A stretch of DNA of 22,020 bases from contig JAYYZV010000146.1 of the NCBI GenBank assembly GCA_036339975.1, forward strand, positions 1 through 22,020. The letters are read 5' to 3'. The DNA comes from UBA830 sp036339975. GTDB taxonomy: Bacteria > Pseudomonadota > Alphaproteobacteria > MPNO01 > UBA830. Of the stretch, positions 15,796 to 22,020 are shown piece by piece. Under the pieces are notes generated by a model, which was not told the origin of the DNA, ran no database searches, and saw nothing but the letters and a program-made list of their open reading frames with translations. The position numbers and the translations under genes were made by a program. Each line of letters begins with the position of its first letter. The first letter of the stretch is position 1.

Positions 15796-17324
15796 GCGAC
15801 ACTCCCCGCCTCGAGCTGATCGGGATAAACAAGTCTTACCCAGGAGTGGTGGCGAACAATAATGTCAGCCTGAAAGTCATGCCCGGAGAAATTCATGCGT
15901 TGCTAGGTGAAAACGGCGCTGGAAAATCGACGTTAGTAAAATTCATCTATGGTGTTCAGAGATCGGATTCCGGCCGAATGTTGTGGGAAGGCGAAGAAGT
16001 TCGGCTGGCGAACCCCAACGCTGCACGAAAGCTTGGCATATGCATGGTGTTCCAGCATTTCTCCTTGTTTGATGCGATGACAGTTGAGGAAAATATTTCC
16101 CTTGGTATTTCTCCGGAACTGACCAAGGGCGATCTGTCCAGTCGAATTCGGGATGTTTCGGCGCAGTATGGACTGCCACTGGATCCAGACCGCTATGTCC
16201 ATACCCTGTCAGTTGGCGAACGCCAGCGTATCGAAGTGGTTCGCTGCCTTCTCCAGGACCCTACATTGTTGATAATGGATGAACCGACTTCGGTTCTGAC
16301 GCCTCAGGAGGTGGAAGACCTATTCAAAACCCTCCGTCGTTTATCGGATGAAGGTGTCTCGATCCTCTATATTTCGCATAAGCTCCAAGAAATCAAAATG
16401 CTCTGCCACACGGCGACCATTATGCGTATGGGTGAGGTCGTGGCCGAATGCACACCAGCGAATGAAACCGCCCGATCAATGGCGGAACTGATGATGGGTG
16501 AAAATCTCATTAACCCTGAAAGGACCGACCGCAAAATCGACGGCGTTACTCGACTGGAAGTCAAAAATCTAACAGCGGTATCCACCCACCAACACGGTAC
16601 GGATCTTCATAACCTACACATGGAGGTCCGAGCCGGAGAGATACTCGGCATTGCTGGTATAGCCGGTAATGGTCAACGGGAATTAATGGAAATGTTAACG
16701 GGTGAGGTTTTAGCGCCGGAAGCGGATGCGATCTCCATCGATGGAAAGTCAGTTGGTCTGCTCGATCCGGTGCAGCGACGCAGTGTTGGCCTCGGTCTAG
16801 TACCGGAAGAGCGGCTCGGCTACGGCGCGGTACCTGATATGTCGCTATGGGAAAACGGCGTTCTGTCGGCTGCGACCCGAATGAACCTGTTGAATAACGG
16901 GTTTATTCAGGTGGCCGCATCGACTGAATTCGCCGAAGATGTGGTAGAAGAATTTCGCGTCAAGACGCCTGGGGTCAACCATGCGGCAAAAAGCCTGTCC
17001 GGCGGTAATTTGCAAAAGTTCATTGTCGGTCGAGAGATTGTGCAAAAACCTGGCGTGATAATCGTTTTGCAGCCGACATGGGGGGTCGATGCTGGGTCAG
17101 CGGCGGCTATCCGACAATCCCTCATCGACATGGCGGTAGATGGAGCCGCTGTGCTGGCGGTTTCGCAGGATCTCGAGGAACTGTTCGAAATATCGGACCG
17201 GATCGCAGTGATTTGCGCTGGACGAATATCGGAAGCGCGGGCCGCTGCAAGCATAACCGTTGAGGAAATAGGATTGTTGATGGCCGGGGTAGAGCCGGGC
17301 GGGGAAATTGCTCATGCTGATTAG
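15792..17324 (+). CDS. BMP-family ABC transporter ATP-binding protein (purine/nucleoside import)
   Basis: The 510-aa protein has two fused ATPase domains, as in sugar and nucleoside importers. Domain 1 has Walker A GENGAGKST (39-47), signature LSVGERQ (139-145) and Walker B LLIMDEPTS near 159-167. Domain 2 is degenerate: AGIAGNGQR replaces Walker A near 288-296, LSGGNLQKF (402-410) is intact, and LQPTWGVD replaces Walker B near 426-433. Such asymmetry is normal for the YufO/NupO-like ATPase of BMP transporters. It overlaps xdhB by 4 bp, so uptake and oxidation are translationally linked. The substrate is probably a purine base or nucleoside, inferred from the operon. Confidence 0.94.
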   Translation: MSDTPRLELIGINKSYPGVVANNNVSLKVMPGEIHALLGENGAGKSTLVKFIYGVQRSDSGRMLWEGEEVRLANPNAARKLGICMVFQHFSLFDAMTVEENISLGISPELTKGDLSSRIRDVSAQYGLPLDPDRYVHTLSVGERQRIEVVRCLLQDPTLLIMDEPTSVLTPQEVEDLFKTLRRLSDEGVSILYISHKLQEIKMLCHTATIMRMGEVVAECTPANETARSMAELMMGENLINPERTDRKIDGVTRLEVKNLTAVSTHQHGTDLHNLHMEVRAGEILGIAGIAGNGQRELMEMLTGEVLAPEADAISIDGKSVGLLDPVQRRSVGLGLVPEERLGYGAVPDMSLWENGVLSAATRMNLLNNGFIQVAASTEFAEDVVEEFRVKTPGVNHAAKSLSGGNLQKFIVGREIVQKPGVIIVLQPTWGVDAGSAAAIRQSLIDMAVDGAAVLAVSQDLEELFEISDRIAVICAGRISEARAAASITVEEIGLLMAGVEPGGEIAHAD

Positions 17325-18399
17325 GCTTGAACAGCGGCCTGAGGTTTCCAAAATCATGGTTTACGTGTCGCCCTTGATTGCGGTGGTGCTGACAATTCTA
17401 ACTGCCATGATCATGTTTGGTGCGCTTGGGGTAGATCCATTTAAGGCGATCCAGACGTTTTTCTTTGAACCCCTCTCGACCCTCGATGGCGTTGCAGAAC
17501 TATTTGTCAAGGCGACACCGCTAGTTCTAATCGGTGTAGGCTTGTCGCTAGGTTTTCAAGCGAATGTCTGGAATATTGGCGCGGAAGGGCAACTTGTGAT
17601 CGGTGCCCTTACGGGTGGTGGCCTGGCGTTGGCATTTTACAATCAATCGAGTGTTTTCCTCATCCCGGCGATGTGTGTGTGTGGCACAATCGGGGGAATG
17701 GCTTGGGCGGCGATCCCGGCCTGGCTGAAGACTCGTTTTAACTGCAATGAAATACTGACTAGTCTGATGCTGAGTTATGTTGGCTTGCTAGTACTAAGCT
17801 ACCTTGTACATGGGCCTTGGAAAGACCCCGAAGGCATGAACTTCCCAGAATCGCGCCTTTTTCATGATTCCGCGTTGATGCCGATCCTGATCGATGAGAC
17901 GCGGCTGAATGTGGGCTGGCTAGTTGCGTTGTTGGTTGTTTTACTCGGCTGGATTTTAATTTCGCGACATATTATCGGCTTTCAGATTAAGGTCATCGGG
18001 ATGGCACCGCTGGCGGGTGCCTTTGCCGGGTTTAAGGAAAAGCGCCTGATCTGGATTACTTTGCTGATTTCCGGTGGGTGCGCTGGTCTGGCGGGCGTCA
18101 TTGAACTGTCGGGCGCGATCGGGCAGATCGTGCCGTCTATTTCCCCCGGCTACGGATTTACGGCGATAATCGTTGCCTTTTTGGGAAGGTTGCACCCGGT
18201 GGGCGTTTTGTTTGCTGGATTGCTGATGGCATTGACCTATCTCGGCGGAGATTCGGCGCAGATAACGATGAACTTGCCAAACGCTGTGACCGGCGTATTT
18301 CAAGGTATGCTTTTATTTTTCCTGTTGGCATCCGATGTGCTTATCAAATATCGGGTGCGGGTTGGATCCCCCTCAATTGAGGCGGAGGCCAGAGAATGA
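17314..18399 (+). CDS. BMP-family ABC transporter permease, first subunit
   Basis: This inner-membrane permease of about eight to ten transmembrane helices belongs to the branched-chain/BPD_transp_2 superfamily (YufP/NupP-like). Characteristic stretches are FVKATPLVLIGVGLSLGFQ, NVWNIGAEGQL near 85-95, FNCNEILTSLML in the middle, and the glycine-rich coupling region GYGFTAIIVAFLGRLHP near 272-288. ATG at 17314 is chosen, giving 361 aa; the frame also allows TTG at 17308. The start overlaps the ATPase gene by 11 bp and the stop overlaps the second permease as ATGA. It pairs with that permease to form the channel. Confidence 0.93.
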   Translation: MLIRLEQRPEVSKIMVYVSPLIAVVLTILTAMIMFGALGVDPFKAIQTFFFEPLSTLDGVAELFVKATPLVLIGVGLSLGFQANVWNIGAEGQLVIGALTGGGLALAFYNQSSVFLIPAMCVCGTIGGMAWAAIPAWLKTRFNCNEILTSLMLSYVGLLVLSYLVHGPWKDPEGMNFPESRLFHDSALMPILIDETRLNVGWLVALLVVLLGWILISRHIIGFQIKVIGMAPLAGAFAGFKEKRLIWITLLISGGCAGLAGVIELSGAIGQIVPSISPGYGFTAIIVAFLGRLHPVGVLFAGLLMALTYLGGDSAQITMNLPNAVTGVFQGMLLFFLLASDVLIKYRVRVGSPSIEAEARE

Positions 18400-19322
18400 G
18401 TGCTGACTGGTTGATCCCCGCAATGCTGACGATAATCACCGCGGCAACACCACTGGTATTCGCCGCTGTTGGAGAAGCGGTTGTTGAAAAAGCGGGCGTT
18501 CTGAACCTTGGCGTAGAGGGTATGATGATCATGGGTGCCATCGCCGCCTTCGCGACGGCGGTGACAACCGGAAGCGAATTACTGGCCATTCTTGCCGGTG
18601 CATCCGCCGGTTTGGTGCTGGCCCTTATTTTTGGGATCTTGACAGTATATTTGCAATCGAATCAGGTCGCGACGGGTCTTGCTTTGACTATATTCGGTCT
18701 TGGCTTGAGCGCTCTGATTGGTCATTCGTACGTAGGCAAGACTTTCGTTGGATTGGCGAGGCTCGATATTCCCGGGGTATCCGATATTCCCGTTATCGGT
18801 CCTTTGATTTTTGGGCACGATTCTCTCGTTTACCTGTCAGTTTTTAGCGTCGCACTGGTCGCTTGGTTTATGAATAAAACGCGCGTTGGTTTGTTGGTTC
18901 GTGCCGTCGGCGAGAACCACGATGCCGCCCATTCCATCGGCTATTCCGTTACGCTGGTCCGCATGGGAGCTATCCTTTTTGGCGGAGCAATGGCAGGGGT
19001 GGGGGGGGCGTATCTCTCGGTAGCTTATACACCGCTCTGGGTTGAAAATATGACAGCGGGCCGAGGATGGATCGCTTTGGCACTAGTAGTGTTCGCTTCA
19101 TGGAAGCCTTGGCGTGCTTTTTTTGGTGCGTATCTTTTTGGCGGCATTACTATTATTCAACTTTATGCACAGGGTATGGGTGTTGACGTTTCCGCCCAGT
19201 TTCTTTCGATGCTACCATACTTGGCAACGATCCTAGTATTAGTCGTTATTTCGCGTGACAGTGTAAAAGCGCGACTTAATGCACCAGCGTGTCTTGGAAA
19301 GAATTTCCATGTATCTTGTTAG
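18396..19322 (+). CDS. BMP-family ABC transporter permease, second subunit
   Basis: This 308-aa, highly hydrophobic permease is the YufQ/NupQ-like partner of the preceding gene. Family marks are the N-terminal TAATPLVFAAVGEAVVEKAGVLNLG split over residues 15-39, LNLGVEGMMIMGA near 36-48, QSNQVATGLALTIFG near 87-101, and AVGENHDAAHSIGY near 166-179 at the cytoplasmic coupling site. GGAMAGVGGAYLS follows near 195-207. It overlaps the first permease by 4 bp. A 42-bp gap with a strong ribosome-binding site then leads to the binding-protein gene. Confidence 0.93.
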   Translation: MSADWLIPAMLTIITAATPLVFAAVGEAVVEKAGVLNLGVEGMMIMGAIAAFATAVTTGSELLAILAGASAGLVLALIFGILTVYLQSNQVATGLALTIFGLGLSALIGHSYVGKTFVGLARLDIPGVSDIPVIGPLIFGHDSLVYLSVFSVALVAWFMNKTRVGLLVRAVGENHDAAHSIGYSVTLVRMGAILFGGAMAGVGGAYLSVAYTPLWVENMTAGRGWIALALVVFASWKPWRAFFGAYLFGGITIIQLYAQGMGVDVSAQFLSMLPYLATILVLVVISRDSVKARLNAPACLGKNFHVSC

Positions 19323-19351
19323 ATGGAAAATTATTGCAAACCGATTTCAGC

Positions 19352-19360
19352 AAAGGAGGA
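19352..19360 (+). promoter_or_regulatory. Strong Shine-Dalgarno that sets the start of the binding-protein gene
   Basis: AAAGGAGGA contains the full AGGAGG at 19354-19359, five bases before ATG 19365. It is the best ribosome-binding site in the window. It shows that the upstream in-frame ATG at 19323 is not the start, and suggests that the periplasmic binding protein is made in excess of the permeases. Confidence 0.85.
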
Positions 19361-19364
19361 ATTA

Positions 19365-20444
19365 ATGCATTTGAAATCAAAACTCGGCGGAGCCGCCGCT
19401 GCAGCCGTTATGGCATTCGGGCTATCTACCGCTGCCCAGGCACAAATGAAGGTGGGCTTTGTTTACGTTGGACCGATTGGCGATCATGGCTGGAATTACC
19501 AACATCATCAGGGGCTCCTTGCACTTAAAAAAGCGCTCGGTTCTAAGGTTACGACAACTCACGTCGAGAAGGTGGCGGAAAATGCGGATGCCACAAGAGT
19601 AATCACCAAGTTGGCAAGCACGGGACACAACCTTATTTTTACGACCTCTTTTGGCTATATGAACCCGACTAACAAGGCCGCCAAACGGTTTCCGAAGGTC
19701 ACATTTGAACATGCGACGGGGTACAAAAGACTGTCACCCAATGTTTCTACGTATTCCGCACGTTTTTATGAGGGAAGGTATGTTGTCGGCAAGATTGTAG
19801 GGAAAATGACGAAAACCAATACGATTGGCTACGTCGCGTCTTTCCCGATCCCGGAAGTTATTCGCGGCATCAACGCCACTTACCTGTCTGCAAAGTCGGT
19901 TAACCCTAAAATTAAAATTAAGGTAGTGTGGGTGTCGACATGGTATGACCCTGGCAAGGAAGCTGATGCAGCAAAAACCCTGATCGATCAGGGTGCCGAT
20001 GTGATCATGCAACATACCGATAGTCCCGCTCCTCTTCAGGTCGCTGAAAAGCGTGGTGTTTATGCCGTGGGCCAAGCGTCTGATATGAGGAATTTTGGTA
20101 AGAAAGCCCATCTGACAGCGATTGTTAACAACTGGGCTCCTTATTATGTGGCTCGCACCAAAGCCGTGATGGATGGCAGCTGGAAACAGCAAGACACTTG
20201 GCACGGGTTTAAAGAGGGGATGGTTAAAATGGCACCATATAACTCCGCCATCCCGGCCGGCGTTGTCAAATTAGCTGAGGATACCCGTAAAGGCATAATT
20301 GCTGGTAAAATCCATCCTTTCGAGGGCGAAATCAGGGATCAATCTGGAAAAATCCGTATTCCCGCCGGCAAAAGGGCTGACGACGGCCTTATGGCCGGAA
20401 TGAACTTTTATGTTCAAGGCATAGGCGGTACGATTCCAAAATAA
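19365..20444 (+). CDS. BMP-family periplasmic substrate-binding protein
   Basis: This is the periplasmic binding component of the purine-cluster ABC importer. The 359-aa precursor has a clear signal peptide: basic HLKSK, a hydrophobic Ala-rich core, then cleavage probably after residue 26 (AQA before QMKVGF). The mature protein follows the BMP (PnrA/Med-like) pattern, with GFVYVGPIGDHGWN near 31-44, VEKVAENADATRVI, TTSFGYMNP, FEHATGYK and DVIMQHTDSPAPLQ. BMP proteins bind nucleosides and related compounds. Whether this one prefers bases, nucleosides or ureides cannot be read from the sequence. The start is fixed by a strong ribosome-binding site. An intrinsic terminator follows. Confidence 0.94.
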   Translation: MHLKSKLGGAAAAAVMAFGLSTAAQAQMKVGFVYVGPIGDHGWNYQHHQGLLALKKALGSKVTTTHVEKVAENADATRVITKLASTGHNLIFTTSFGYMNPTNKAAKRFPKVTFEHATGYKRLSPNVSTYSARFYEGRYVVGKIVGKMTKTNTIGYVASFPIPEVIRGINATYLSAKSVNPKIKIKVVWVSTWYDPGKEADAAKTLIDQGADVIMQHTDSPAPLQVAEKRGVYAVGQASDMRNFGKKAHLTAIVNNWAPYYVARTKAVMDGSWKQQDTWHGFKEGMVKMAPYNSAIPAGVVKLAEDTRKGIIAGKIHPFEGEIRDQSGKIRIPAGKRADDGLMAGMNFYVQGIGGTIPK

Positions 20445-20460
20445 TCGGGAAGTTAAGATG

Positions 20461-20496
20461 AGGGCGGCTCTGGTCAGGACCTTTGCCGCCCTTTTT
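20461..20496 (+). terminator. Rho-independent terminator after the binding-protein gene
   Basis: AGGGCGGC (20461-20468) pairs with GCCGCCCT (20485-20492), and a T run reaches 20496. Inside the loop GGTC pairs with GACC, extending the hairpin beyond a small internal mismatch. It lies 16 bp after the stop and should end most transcripts from hiuH onward, leaving guaD beyond it. Confidence 0.85.
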
Positions 20497-20546
20497 ATGT
20501 CCGCATGTGAAAGGTTTTCTCCCTGACTGAAGCTTCTAACACTAAA

Positions 20547-21827
20547 TTGCATCTGACCGGGCGGACTCTATCCTTTGACAACGATCCGAGGACAGATGGA
20601 GCTGCCGCGCGATATACGGAGAAAGGGGCAGTACTAGTAGACGATGGCCATATTCTCTGGTGTGGTCAGGCTGGTGATGAGCCGGCAGGTTTGGCCGCTG
20701 GTGCGGATCGACACGATTACGGCGATCACTTGATCCTGCCGGGGTTCGTGGATGGTCACGTCCACTATCCCCAGATCGGCGTAATAGCCTCGTTTGGAAC
20801 CCAACTTCTCGACTGGTTGGAGAAATTTACCTACCCAGAAGAAGCGAGGTTCTCGGATTATAATTATGCCCGTGAAATGGCATCACTTTTCCTCGATCTT
20901 CTGCTGGCAAACGGTACGACAACAGCGGCTGTATATTGCACCGTGCATCCGGAATCCGCGGATGCCTTTTTCAAGGAGTCTTACTCACGCAATCTACGCA
21001 TGATTGCCGGTAAAATTTTGATGGATCGTAATTCTCCTGAGACGGTGTCTGACACGGCGGAAGGTGGGTACGAGGATACAAAGTCCTTGATTGAGAAATG
21101 GCACGGTAAGGGACGTAATCTGTACGCGGTAACGCCTCGCTTCGCTCCCACCAGCACCCCGGCGCAGCTTGAGGTCTGTGGGACGCTGATGACCGAGTTC
21201 ACCGACATTTTTCTGCAGACCCACGTGTCTGAGAACACGGACGAAGTGCGATGGGTGGCGGAGCTATTTCCATGGTCCCGGTCATATCAGGATGTGTATG
21301 CACATTACGGCATGCTCGGTCCTCGCGGATTATATGGGCACGCGATCCATATGGATGATACCGACCTGTCCCAGGCCGCGGAGACCGGCACAAAGTTTGT
21401 TCATTGTCCGACGTCGAACCTGTTTATCGGCAGCGGCCTTTTCGACATACGGCGGGCTTGGGATACGGGTGTGGATGTAATGCTTGGAAGCGATGTTGGT
21501 GGCGGAACTTCCTTGTCGCCATTCGCGACAATGAAAGCAGCGTACGAAATTGGTCAATTCAGCGGATATTCATTGACTCCGGAACAAGCATTTTGGCTTT
21601 CGACAGCTGGAGGTGCAGAGACCTTATCTTTAGGTGACAAAATCGGCAGGATTTCACCAGGATACGAGGCCGATCTGGTGGTGCTTGATCTTAATTCAAC
21701 CGCGGTAATCGCGCAGCGAATGCAGCGGGCCGAAAGCCTTCGTGACATACTATTTGCCCAGATGATTATGGCTGACGATCGTGCGATCCGCGCTGTTTAT
21801 GTTGAGGGAAGAAAGGTGGTTGGTTAG
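20547..21827 (+). CDS. guaD: Guanine deaminase
   Basis: This enzyme deaminates guanine to xanthine and ammonia, supplying the substrate of XdhAB. The 426-aa amidohydrolase shows the zinc site in order: PGFVDGHVHYPQ (65-76, His71 and His73), THVSEN near 225-230 with His226, HAIHMDD near 265-271, and GSDVGGGTSLSP near 314-325 with Asp316. HVHYPQ and GGGTSLSP favour guanine deaminase over other amidohydrolases. The only workable start is TTG at 20547, because the upstream ATG at 20505 is followed directly by a stop. Its ribosome-binding site is poor. It lies 102 bp after the binding-protein gene and past a terminator, so it may have its own promoter or depend on readthrough. Confidence 0.94.
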   Translation: MHLTGRTLSFDNDPRTDGAAARYTEKGAVLVDDGHILWCGQAGDEPAGLAAGADRHDYGDHLILPGFVDGHVHYPQIGVIASFGTQLLDWLEKFTYPEEARFSDYNYAREMASLFLDLLLANGTTTAAVYCTVHPESADAFFKESYSRNLRMIAGKILMDRNSPETVSDTAEGGYEDTKSLIEKWHGKGRNLYAVTPRFAPTSTPAQLEVCGTLMTEFTDIFLQTHVSENTDEVRWVAELFPWSRSYQDVYAHYGMLGPRGLYGHAIHMDDTDLSQAAETGTKFVHCPTSNLFIGSGLFDIRRAWDTGVDVMLGSDVGGGTSLSPFATMKAAYEIGQFSGYSLTPEQAFWLSTAGGAETLSLGDKIGRISPGYEADLVVLDLNSTAVIAQRMQRAESLRDILFAQMIMADDRAIRAVYVEGRKVVG

Positions 21828-21834
21828 CGGTGCG

Positions 21835-22020
21835 CTACCATGTGACGAGATAAAGACTGATCCCGCCGCGCCCGTGTTTCGGGCGCGGGAGTGTCCGTTC
21901 ACCAACTAATTCGAATCCTTTAGGGGCCGCTAATCCAAATCCCTCCTGGCCTGCCACGGTGCTGAAAGCGCTGCGAAGCTTGGCGAGCTCAATTGTTCTG
22001 GGGGCTAATATAAAAATCGG
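21835..22020 (-). CDS. 3' end of an unidentified convergent gene (partial)
   Basis: On the - strand a frame is open from the window edge (22020) for 61 codons to a TAG at 21837-21835. Its C-terminal residues include GFELVGERTL, RGGISLYLV and a final TW. The stop is only 7 bp from the guaD stop, as expected for closely packed convergent genes. The composition looks like protein rather than random translation, with a regular hydrophobic pattern in ISLYLV. I do not recognise the family. The 5' part is outside the window, so no start is seen. Chance openness over 61 codons is possible. Confidence 0.5.
   Translation of the reverse strand, partial: PIFILAPRTIELAKLRSAFSTVAGQEGFGLAAPKGFELVGERTLPRPKHGRGGISLYLVTW
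21861..21890. other. GC-rich hairpin downstream of guaD
   Basis: CGCGCCCG (21867-21874) pairs perfectly with CGGGCGCG (21880-21887) around a TGTTT loop. A few further outer pairs form across a bulge. No T tract follows on either strand, so it is not a classical intrinsic terminator, though it could stabilise the guaD transcript end or slow polymerase between convergent genes. It lies inside the partial - strand frame, so it may simply be coding sequence. Confidence 0.45.

Noticed and set aside
15792..17324. A damaged ATPase because the second Walker A and Walker B are degenerate.
   Set aside because: This asymmetry is usual in BMP-type fused ATPases; domain 1 is intact.
19323..19364. A longer binding protein starting at ATG 19323.
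   Set aside because: It would place 14 polar residues before the signal peptide. A strong AGGAGG precedes ATG 19365.
19734..20204. A 156-codon - strand frame opposite the binding-protein gene.
   Set aside because: It is fully antisense to a conserved BMP protein and has no recognisable family.

Overview
The window looks like alphaproteobacterial chromosome of moderate GC. The left part carries the tail of a respiratory complex I operon followed by birA, coaX, an RNase J gene and a DUF1467 gene. That neighbourhood is familiar from Alphaproteobacteria (recalled, not searched). No tRNA, rRNA, IS element, integrase or CRISPR array is visible.

Region 1 (1-6507, + strand) is a tightly packed housekeeping block: nuoL (3' end only), nuoM, nuoN, birA, coaX, rnj and a DUF1467 gene. 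Gaps are at most 6 bp, or genes overlap. Several starts are TTG or GTG.

Region 2 (6522-10247, - strand) is an operon read leftwards: a GntR/FCD-type regulator, then puuE (allantoinase), uraD (OHCU decarboxylase), alc (allantoicase) and allA (ureidoglycolate lyase). Region 3 (10248-10514) is a strikingly AT-rich divergent control region. It holds a perfect 12-bp palindrome of the FCD-GntR operator type and a second long inverted repeat. Region 4 (10515-20444, + strand) is hiuH, puuD (membrane urate oxidase with a cytochrome c domain), xdhA, xdhB and a four-gene BMP-family ABC importer. It closes with an intrinsic terminator. guaD (guanine deaminase) follows at 20547-21827. The last ~190 bp probably hold the 3' end of a convergent - strand gene cut by the window edge.

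Together regions 2-4 encode a nearly complete purine-ring catabolic pathway: uptake, guanine to xanthine (GuaD), xanthine to urate (XdhAB), urate to 5-hydroxyisourate (PuuD), then HiuH, UraD, PuuE, Alc and AllA to glyoxylate plus urea. XdhC, needed to mature xanthine dehydrogenase, and urease are not in the window. The individual families are known. The points worth a second look are the candidate operator and its placement, the junction with the housekeeping block, the missing xdhC, the terminator before guaD and the truncated gene at the right edge.
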